Below, in pieces: positions 57,670-64,000 of a stretch of DNA of 64,000 bases. Below the pieces are notes generated by a model. The model did not search any database. It was not told the DNA's origin and saw only the letters and a program-made list of their open reading frames with translations. Source of the DNA: Pseudomonas sp. SST3 (lineage in GTDB: Bacteria; Pseudomonadota; Gammaproteobacteria; Pseudomonadales; Pseudomonadaceae). The first letter of the stretch is position 1; each line of letters begins with the position of its first letter. Made by a program: the position numbers and the translations under genes. The stretch is from positions 115,109-179,108 of the forward strand of contig NZ_QORI02000012.1 in the NCBI RefSeq assembly GCF_003325755.1. The letters are read 5' to 3'.

Positions 57670-57718
57670 ACAAACTGGTGCGCCGCGCTCGCGCGGTTCA
57701 GGCTGCTAACCTGCCTAG

Positions 57719-57767
57719 GGCCTATTCCGGTTTTTATCGCAAGCTGTGAACAAAACCGGAACAGGCC
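57719..57767. terminator. Long hairpin between eda and rluB
   Basis: GGCCTATTCCGGTTTT (57719-57734) pairs with AAAACCGGAACAGGCC (57752-57767) with a single A-C mismatch and a 17-base loop. There is no U-tract outside the stem, but the T-run inside the arms and the position after eda suggest a terminator or stabilising element. Confidence 0.5.
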
Positions 57768-57842
57768 TTAGTGCTTTGGCGGACCGGTCCGCGTATAGTG
57801 CGCGGCCTTTCTATCGGAACTGCCACACCGGGAGGTGCCCAG

Positions 57843-58976
57843 ATGACCGAACACGAAGATACAACCCCTCATATTGCCCACGGCGAAAAGCTACAGAAGG
57901 TTTTGGCCCGTATTGGCCTAGCCTCGCGCCGCGACGTGGAAAACTGGATAGCCGCTGGTCGGGTCAAGGTCAACGGCGCCCTCGCAACCCTCGGCCAACG
58001 TGTCGATCTGCATGATGCGATCGCTGTCGACGGCCGGCTTCTCAAGCGCGAAGAAGCCGCTGAAGTGGTCCGCCGCGTGTTGATCTACAACAAGCCGGAT
58101 GGCGAGATTTGCACCCGTGACGATCCTGAGGGCCGCCCGACGGTATTCGATCGTTTGCCTCGCCCGAAAGAGGGGCGGTGGATCAACATCGGCCGGCTCG
58201 ATATCAACACCACCGGTCTGCTGCTGTTCACCACCGATGGTGAGCTGGCCAACCGCCTGATGCATCCTTCTTACGAGATGGATCGTGAATACGCAGTACG
58301 GGTACGTGGCGAGGTCGACGATGAAATGATCGAGCGGCTGAAAACAGGCGTCATGCTCGAAGACGGACCGGCACGTTTCACCGATATCCAGCAAGCGCCC
58401 GGCGGTGAGGGCTTCAACCATTGGTACCACTGCGTGGTGATGGAAGGCCGTAACCGTGAGGTGCGCCGTCTTTGGGAATCGCAGGGGCTCGTCGTCAGTC
58501 GACTGAAGCGTGTACGGTTCGGGCCGGTATTCATGACTTCGGACTTGCCGATGGGGCGCTGGCGCGAGATGTCCCAGAGCGAAGTCGACATCCTCAGCGA
58601 GGAGGTCGGGCTCAAGCCGGTGGCATTGCCTGGCATGAAGGCGAAGACCAAGGACAAGCTCGACCGTATGCAGCGCAAGGTGGCCAAGCCTATCGGACGC
58701 GGCGAGCGTCGCCCGCGGGTGCTTCGTTCGGCTCATGAAGCGGACGCGCCAAATGGTGGCAACAAAGGCCGCCGTTCGCACGACGATCAGCCCGCGCGCA
58801 CGCCGCGTGATGCCGATGAGCGCAGCAAGCCTGGTCGCGGCACACCAGTGGCAGAGCGGCCGAGCACTGTCGGTCGTAACCGTGGCAAGCCATCGCCGGC
58901 CAAGCGCAGCGGTCCGCCAGCGTCCGACGGGCAGCGTCCCGGTTTCGGGCGCGGTGACCGCTCCAAGCGCCCCTGA
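57843..58976 (+). CDS. rluB: 23S rRNA pseudouridine(2605) synthase RluB
   Basis: A 377-residue RsuA-family pseudouridine synthase. An S4 RNA-binding domain (LQKVLARIGLASRRDVENWI, about 17-65) is followed by the catalytic domain with the aspartate motif GRLDINTTGLLLFTTDG near residue 118, and EGRNREVRRLWESQG. The last 90 residues are a low-complexity basic tail rich in R, P, G and S, longer than in E. coli. GGGAGG precedes the ATG. Confidence 0.93.
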   Translation: MTEHEDTTPHIAHGEKLQKVLARIGLASRRDVENWIAAGRVKVNGALATLGQRVDLHDAIAVDGRLLKREEAAEVVRRVLIYNKPDGEICTRDDPEGRPTVFDRLPRPKEGRWINIGRLDINTTGLLLFTTDGELANRLMHPSYEMDREYAVRVRGEVDDEMIERLKTGVMLEDGPARFTDIQQAPGGEGFNHWYHCVVMEGRNREVRRLWESQGLVVSRLKRVRFGPVFMTSDLPMGRWREMSQSEVDILSEEVGLKPVALPGMKAKTKDKLDRMQRKVAKPIGRGERRPRVLRSAHEADAPNGGNKGRRSHDDQPARTPRDADERSKPGRGTPVAERPSTVGRNRGKPSPAKRSGPPASDGQRPGFGRGDRSKRP

Positions 58977-59000
58977 AGGCAGAGCGTGAAAGGATAAAAG

Positions 59001-59031
59001 AGGGCGAGGCCGTAATGGCTTCGCCCTTTTT
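59001..59031 (+). terminator. Rho-independent terminator after rluB
   Basis: AGGGCGAGGCC (59001-59011) pairs with GGCTTCGCCCT (59017-59027, one G-U pair) across a 5-base loop and is followed by a T-run. It is the clearest end of the rluB transcript. Confidence 0.85.
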
Positions 59032-59133
59032 ACTTGGTTATCTCGTGGGGCTGAACGTGATACCCAGACGGCACCAGTTTGGCGTGCTTGCCGTCGCGAT
59101 GGTGCAGGTAAATCAGGCTTTACGGCAGGCAGA

Positions 59134-59874
59134 TTACTGGGCGTCCAGCGCTTGTCCGTTAATGCCGGCACTGTCCGGCCCCATCAGGTAGAGATAGACC
59201 GGCATGATGTCTGCCGGTAGCGGGTTGTTCGCTGGGTTCTCGCCGGGGTAGGCTTTCGCGCGCATATCCGTACGTGTAGCCCCAGGGTTGATGCTGTTGC
59301 TACGTACCGGGGCGCTACCGTCAAGCTCGTCTGCCAATACCTGCATCAGGCCTTCGGCTGCGAACTTCGATACAGCGTAGGCACCCCAGTAGGCTCGGCC
59401 TCTCCGTCCCACGCTGCTCGATGTGAAAATCACCGAGGCGTCATCGGATAGCTTGAGTAGCGGTAGCAGCGTACTGGTGAGCATAAAAGCCGCGTTGACG
59501 TTCACTTGCATGACGCGCATGAAGTTATCGCCAGACAATTGTTCGATAGGCGTGCGTGGACCAACGATACCTGCATTGTGTAACACCCCGTCCAGTCGTC
59601 CGAATTCACGCTCGACAGTTGCTGCAAGCTCGTCGTATTGATGCGGCAGTGCTGTTTCCAGATTGAACGGAATCACCGCTGGTTGAGGCCAGCCGGCAGC
59701 TTCAATCTCGTCATATACCCTATTGAGGTTGTCCTCGCTTTTGCCCAGCAGCAGCACAGTTGCACCGTGTGCTGCGTAGGCTTTGGCTGCGGCCTCGCCA
59801 ATTCCGCGGCCTGCACCGGTGACCATGATGATCCGATTATTAAGCAGATCGGGGCGGGCTGAGTACTCGAACAT
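59134..59874 (-). CDS. yciK: YciK short-chain dehydrogenase/reductase
   Basis: A 246-residue SDR protein with cofactor loop VTGAGRGIGEAAAKAYAAHG near residue 20, NAG in LHNAGIVGPRTPIEQL, and the active-site serine, tyrosine and lysine in FTSSSVGRRG and YWGAYAVSKFA. The substrate is unknown. The ATG at 59874 has GAGG upstream and matches the family start; longer forms are unlikely. It is the last gene of the mtaD-ubiG-mupP-yciK set, 70 bases after mupP. Confidence 0.92.
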   Translation of the reverse strand: MFEYSARPDLLNNRIIMVTGAGRGIGEAAAKAYAAHGATVLLLGKSEDNLNRVYDEIEAAGWPQPAVIPFNLETALPHQYDELAATVEREFGRLDGVLHNAGIVGPRTPIEQLSGDNFMRVMQVNVNAAFMLTSTLLPLLKLSDDASVIFTSSSVGRRGRAYWGAYAVSKFAAEGLMQVLADELDGSAPVRSNSINPGATRTDMRAKAYPGENPANNPLPADIMPVYLYLMGPDSAGINGQALDAQ

Positions 59875-59944
59875 CTGACGCCTCATATTCAAAGCGTGGG
59901 CATAACCCACCAATGGTTATCGTAAAAGAGTGGCAAGTGGCGGG

Positions 59945-60613
59945 CTATCTCAAGCTGCTCGATTCCAGCAAGGCTCGCAATTCAAGGGGATGATCGATGA
60001 CGAGATCTGCTCCCCACGTATCTGGATTGTCATCGGGGTGGATGTATCCATAGCGCACTGCCGCCGTTCGGCTGCCAGCTGCACGTCCCGATTCGATATC
60101 GCGCAGGTCATCGCCCACGAACAACACAGTCGACGGGTCGAGGTCTAGCTGGCTGCAAGCCAAGAGCATCGGTTCCGGATCGGGTTTGCTCTTGCTGACG
60201 TGATCGGGGCAGACCAGCACCGCAGAGCGCGATGCGAGACCCAGCTGATGCATGATCGGCTCGGCGAAACGCAACGGTTTGTTAGTGACCACGCCCCAGA
60301 TCAGGTTCGCCTTCTCGATTTCGGCCAGCAGTTCCGCCATTCCGCCATACAGCTGGCTTTCAACCGCACAATGGCGCTGATAGCGGTCCAGGAATTCCAG
60401 GCGCAGCGTTTCGAATTCTTCTGACAGAGGGTCGACATCGAACGCGCTGAGCACCATCGCCCGAGCTCCGCCGGAAACCACGTCGCGTACTTGCTGGTCC
60501 AGAACGCGATCAAGGCCGCGGGCCAGACGCATGGCCTGGGCCACGGCGATGAAATCTGGAGCGGTATCGAGAAGCGTACCGTCCATATCGAACAACACAG
60601 CTCGCAGACGCAT
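59945..60613 (-). CDS. mupP: N-acetylmuramic acid 6-phosphate phosphatase MupP (HAD family)
   Basis: A 222-residue HAD hydrolase with motif [15 protein letters not shown] near the N-terminus, motif II in VVTNKPLRF and motif III with K and [16 protein letters not shown]. It looks like a phosphoglycolate phosphatase, but the gene between ubiG and yciK in pseudomonads is MupP, which dephosphorylates MurNAc-6-phosphate in cell-wall recycling (the AmgK/MurU route). Its ATG overlaps the ubiG stop (TAATG), so they are coupled. Confidence 0.88.
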   Translation of the reverse strand: MRLRAVLFDMDGTLLDTAPDFIAVAQAMRLARGLDRVLDQQVRDVVSGGARAMVLSAFDVDPLSEEFETLRLEFLDRYQRHCAVESQLYGGMAELLAEIEKANLIWGVVTNKPLRFAEPIMHQLGLASRSAVLVCPDHVSKSKPDPEPMLLACSQLDLDPSTVLFVGDDLRDIESGRAAGSRTAAVRYGYIHPDDNPDTWGADLVIDHPLELRALLESSSLR

Positions 60614-61311
60614 TAGGCCTCCCGACGCGTCTGGATCATGTAGTTGACATCCACATCCGGTGACAGCTTGTAGTGTTTCGTCAGTGGGTTATATGTCAGG
60701 CCGACAATGTCGTTGACCGCAAGCCCGACCTCTCGGCTCCAGCTGCCGAGTTCCGACGGGCGAATGAACTTTCGATAGTCGTGGGTACCGCGGGGCAATA
60801 GCTGCAGGAGATACTCTGCACCAACGATGGCGAATGCGTAAGCCTTCGGGTTGCGGTTGATGGTGGAGAAAAACACCTGCCCGCCAGGCTTCACCATCTT
60901 GTAGCAAGCGCGGATAACCGACGCGGGGTCGGGCACATGTTCAAGCATTTCCAGGCAGGTCACGACATCGAATTGCTCCGGGGCCTCGTCGGCCAACGCC
61001 TCGGCAGTGATCTGGCGATAGTCGATTTCCAGCCCAGACTCGAGCAAATGCAGCCGAGCAACGGATAAAGGGGCTTCGCCCATGTCGATGCCGGTCACCG
61101 TAGCGCCACGCTGGGCCATGGCCTCACTGAGAATTCCGCCGCCGCAACCCACGTCCAAAACTTTCTTGCCGGCCAGCGAAACGTGTTCGTCGATCCAGTT
61201 GACCCGTAGCGGATTGATCTCATGCAGGGGCTTGAATTCGCTTTCGCGGTCCCACCAGCGATGGGCAAGGGCTTCGAATTTGGCTATTTCGGCGTGGTCG
61301 ACGTTGCTCAT
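60613..61311 (-). CDS. ubiG: Ubiquinone biosynthesis O-methyltransferase UbiG
   Basis: A 232-residue SAM-dependent methyltransferase carrying out both O-methylations of ubiquinone synthesis. The N-terminal [33 protein letters not shown] signature (in consecutive blocks) is followed by motif [17 protein letters not shown] near 52-67 and [17 protein letters not shown] near 120. GGAAC precedes the ATG weakly. It shares an operon with mupP and yciK. Confidence 0.95.
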   Translation of the reverse strand: MSNVDHAEIAKFEALAHRWWDRESEFKPLHEINPLRVNWIDEHVSLAGKKVLDVGCGGGILSEAMAQRGATVTGIDMGEAPLSVARLHLLESGLEIDYRQITAEALADEAPEQFDVVTCLEMLEHVPDPASVIRACYKMVKPGGQVFFSTINRNPKAYAFAIVGAEYLLQLLPRGTHDYRKFIRPSELGSWSREVGLAVNDIVGLTYNPLTKHYKLSPDVDVNYMIQTRREA

Positions 61312-61449
61312 GATCTGTTCCGTTTGAAAGCTTGAGGGAGAAGCTTGAGCTGCAAATGCTCATGTTGCCAGCTTCTGTCAGACGAAGAGGCTTTGGTGAA
61401 GCGCTTCGTGTACGTCAGTTTGTTGCAGCACCGCATGAGCGGTGCTCGT

Positions 61450-62790
61450 TTAATGTTTAGCGCCGATCTTCTCCCCCCAAGCCTTGGCTGTGGCAATGAG
61501 GTGCTCTTCATCCATACGGATCAGTTGACGATCATCGACCAGTTGCTTGCCGCCCACCCATACATGGCGTACACAATCTCGACCGCTGGAGTAGATCAGT
61601 TGGGAGACAGGATCGTAGACGGGCTGTTGCCCAAGGCGTGATAAATCGAATGCCACCATGTCTGCGAATTTTCCGATCTCCAATGATCCGGTGTGATCGT
61701 CCAGTCCGAGGGCGCGAGCGCCATTGAGCGTTGCCATGCGTAACGCGCGATGGGCATCGAGAGCCGTCGCCGATCCTGCGACGGCTTTGGCAAGCAGGGC
61801 GGCGGTTCGGGTTTCGCCCAGTAAGTCGAGGTCGTTATTGCTGGCTGCGCCGTCGGTTCCTATGGCGACATTGACGCCGGCTTCCCACAAGCGCTGGACG
61901 GGACAGAATCCGCTCGCCAGCTTCAAATTGGATTCGGGGCAATGAATGACGCTGCAGTTGTGCTCGACCAGAAGGGCGATGTCTTCGTCACATACCTGCG
62001 TCATATGAACGGCCTGGAATCGGGGGCCTAGGAGCTGCAGACGAGCCAAACGGGCCAGCGGGCGCTCGCCATGCTTGCTCAGCGCTTCCTCAACTTCGTG
62101 CGCCGTTTCGTGAACATGCATATGAATGCCGATATCCATCTCCGCGACGAGTGTGCGAATGCTCTCCAGCTTATCGTCGGCTACGGAATATGGGGCATGC
62201 GGCCCGAAGGCAATGCTCAGCCGCGGATGATGTTTGAGGTCGTCGAATAATGCGACACCTTTGCGAAGCGCTTCATCGGCGTCGCGAGCGCCTGGAATAG
62301 GGAAGTCTAGAATCGGAATCGTTATCTGTGCCCTTATTCCATGCTTATGCACAAGCTGACTGACTACCTCTGGGAAGAAGTACATATCCGAGAAGCAGGT
62401 GATGCCACTCTGCAGCTGCTCTGCGATTGCCAGTTCGCTCCCGACTTTTACGAACGCTTCGTCGACCCACCTGCCTTCCGCTGGCCAAATATGCTCACGG
62501 AGCCAGGTCATCAGTGGCAGGTCGTCGGCCAGTCCGCGAAACAAGGTCATGGCGGCGTGCCCATGAGCATTGACAAGCCCTGGGGCCAGGAGCATTCCGG
62601 TGAGGTCCCTTGTTTCGCGGGCAATGTATTGAGCTGCCTCCTCGCGAGGAGCTATTAGCACGATGCGCCCGTCACGGATGCCCAATGCATGGTTCTTCAG
62701 GACAACACCGGCTGGCTCGACTGGGACGAGCCAAGTAGGAAGCAGTAAGAGGTCGAGCGGATCGGCAGGTTTATGCGGCATTTGGGTCAT
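61450..62790 (-). CDS. mtaD: 5-methylthioadenosine/S-adenosylhomocysteine-type deaminase (TRZ/ATZ amidohydrolase)
   Basis: A 446-residue amidohydrolase with metal motifs [15 protein letters not shown] near residue 75, [15 protein letters not shown] near 225, [11 protein letters not shown] and [14 protein letters not shown] near 325. P. aeruginosa PA3170, next to ubiG, deaminates methylthioadenosine to methylthioinosine for salvage, and this gene has the same neighbour. The start (62790 or 62781) is uncertain because neither ATG has a clear ribosome site. It is divergent from the rRNA operon. Confidence 0.88.
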   Translation of the reverse strand: MTQMPHKPADPLDLLLLPTWLVPVEPAGVVLKNHALGIRDGRIVLIAPREEAAQYIARETRDLTGMLLAPGLVNAHGHAAMTLFRGLADDLPLMTWLREHIWPAEGRWVDEAFVKVGSELAIAEQLQSGITCFSDMYFFPEVVSQLVHKHGIRAQITIPILDFPIPGARDADEALRKGVALFDDLKHHPRLSIAFGPHAPYSVADDKLESIRTLVAEMDIGIHMHVHETAHEVEEALSKHGERPLARLARLQLLGPRFQAVHMTQVCDEDIALLVEHNCSVIHCPESNLKLASGFCPVQRLWEAGVNVAIGTDGAASNNDLDLLGETRTAALLAKAVAGSATALDAHRALRMATLNGARALGLDDHTGSLEIGKFADMVAFDLSRLGQQPVYDPVSQLIYSSGRDCVRHVWVGGKQLVDDRQLIRMDEEHLIATAKAWGEKIGAKH

Positions 62791-62951
62791 CGGGCGATCT
62801 AAAGTAGGGCCCAGTGTAAAGCCTGTCGAACGCACTTTGAAGAAAGCCGGAGGAAACTCTACCACCAGCAAACTGGGTAGGCCTATATATGTGAACCTCT
62901 ATATGCACGTACGTAGCCATTTGCGTCTGTGGAGAAAACTGAAAACAACCG

Positions 62952-62979
62952 TTGACGTGGTTTTCTGAGCACCTATAAT
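62952..62979 (+). promoter_or_regulatory. rRNA promoter 1 (most upstream)
   Basis: TTGACG (62952-62957), 16-base spacer, perfect TATAAT (62974-62979), followed by the GC-rich discriminator GCGCACC, as expected for a stringently controlled rRNA promoter. Confidence 0.8.
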
Positions 62980-63048
62980 GCGCACCTTCTCCGGCGCAGG
63001 CCTTTGGCGAAACCTCTTGTAAATCAAGAAGTTAGCGAAATAAAAGGC

Positions 63049-63076
63049 TTGCGCGGAGGGCGGATTCGAGTAGAAT
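63049..63076 (+). promoter_or_regulatory. rRNA promoter 2
   Basis: TTGCGC (63049-63054), 16-base spacer, TAGAAT (63071-63076), GCGCCGG discriminator. An AT-rich stretch just upstream (about 63010-63045) could act as an UP element. Confidence 0.65.
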
Positions 63077-63154
63077 GCGCCGGGCTGACAGGGTGGTGGT
63101 TTTGCGCTGTTGGTGGCTCTGGTCAGGTTGATTGGAAGCGGTTGAAAGAGGTGG

Positions 63155-63182
63155 TTGACAGCGGTTTTGGACGCTGTATGAT
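63155..63182 (+). promoter_or_regulatory. rRNA promoter 3
   Basis: Perfect TTGACA (63155-63160), 16-base spacer, TATGAT (63177-63182), TCGCCTC discriminator. Confidence 0.75.
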
Positions 63183-63263
63183 TCGCCTCCCGCTGACGAG
63201 AGACGCTAGGTTGATCGGAAGCGCAAGCGGTTGAGAAGAAAGAAAAACTTCTTCAAAAACAGC

Positions 63264-63291
63264 TTGACGAGACACAAGGCTGCTGTAGAAT
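63264..63291 (+). promoter_or_regulatory. rRNA promoter 4 (proximal)
   Basis: TTGACG (63264-63269), 16-base spacer, TAGAAT (63286-63291), GCGCGGC discriminator. A-rich DNA (63238-63262) upstream is a likely UP element. Confidence 0.8.
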
Positions 63292-63327
63292 GCGCGGCCT
63301 CGGTTGAGACGAAAGACTTGATCGAAA

Positions 63328-63340
63328 CGCTCTTTAACAA
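63328..63340 (+). promoter_or_regulatory. boxA antitermination site of the rRNA leader
   Basis: CGCTCTTTAACAA matches the bacterial boxA (TGCTCTTTAACA), where NusB and NusE load for antitermination. It lies about 40 bases after the last -10 box. A 7-bp hairpin (GGGTTTT/AAAACCC, 63482-63498) precedes the mature 16S end. Confidence 0.85.
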
Positions 63341-63508
63341 CTGAATCAAGCAATTCGTGTGGGTGCTTGTGAGGTAAGACTGGTGGTCAGCAAGATTATC
63401 AGCATCACAATGTACTTAACGAGAAATCATTGAGTGCTCTTCTTTTAGGAGAAGAGATTTGCGATTGCTGAGCCAAGTTTAGGGTTTTCTCAAAACCCAA
63501 GCAGTATT

Positions 63509-64000
<492 letters not shown>

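Overview
The window is a high-GC gamma-proteobacterial chromosome segment, almost certainly from the Pseudomonas stutzeri group (Stutzerimonas). The partial 16S rRNA gene at the right end has Pseudomonas-type variable regions. Gene content and order also match Pseudomonas core blocks: cpxR/spy-like/cpxA next to trkH, the gap-edd-glk-gltR-gtrS glucose block, hexR-zwf-pgl-eda, and ubiG-mupP-yciK. About 64 protein genes, two decayed genes and the start of one rRNA operon can be supported. No CRISPR array, prophage, insertion sequence or tRNA gene was seen.

Layout. 1-13.4 kb: a truncated LysR gene, a ureidoglycine aminohydrolase (allE) with a striking palindromic operator, a DMT permease, aceK, a 41-codon small ORF, a glutathione transferase, a tRNA acp3U enzyme, two small conserved proteins, recQ, a SlyA/MarR-like regulator with its own operator, the patatin autotransporter plpD and a SelW-like protein. 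13.4-24.2 kb: an accessory sugar-acid island with a FAH-type dehydratase, a ketoglutarate-semialdehyde dehydrogenase, a TRAP transporter and an arabonate-type IlvD/Edd dehydratase. It is run by two divergent LysR regulators and contains decayed FAH and SDR genes. 24.2-36.3 kb: a DMT exporter with an AraC regulator, a MASE2 adenylate cyclase, DUF962 and DUF808 proteins, a fungal-type cytosine deaminase, trkH, a YkgJ protein, a nitroreductase, the Cpx envelope-stress system and yciI/yciB. 36.5-41 kb: yciV, yciO, trpS, scpA, scpB.

41-57.7 kb is the glucose and Entner-Doudoroff region. mgsA and gap lie on the minus strand, divergent from edd-glk-gltR-gtrS. These are followed by the glucose ABC transporter gtsABCD, a LamB-type sugar porin, hexR, and divergent zwf-pgl-eda. 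Two perfect HexR operators (TTGT-N7-ACAA) sit in the two divergent intergenic regions. A-rich Crc/Hfq-like motifs lie before gtsA, the porin and gltR, and a similar one before the TRAP binding protein. Glucose would enter through the porin and ABC transporter, be phosphorylated by Glk, oxidised by Zwf/Pgl, and be split by Edd/Eda to pyruvate and glyceraldehyde-3-phosphate, which Gap consumes. HexR, GtrS/GltR and probably Crc would control the flow.

57.7-64 kb holds rluB, the minus-strand set mtaD-ubiG-mupP-yciK, and an rRNA operon preceded by four tandem promoters, each with a 16-bp spacer. I found no convincing undescribed multi-gene system. The most interesting points are the mosaic, partly decayed sugar-acid island, the four-promoter rRNA leader, the LamB porin standing in the usual OprB position, the fungal-like cytosine deaminase, and several uncharacterised operator repeats.
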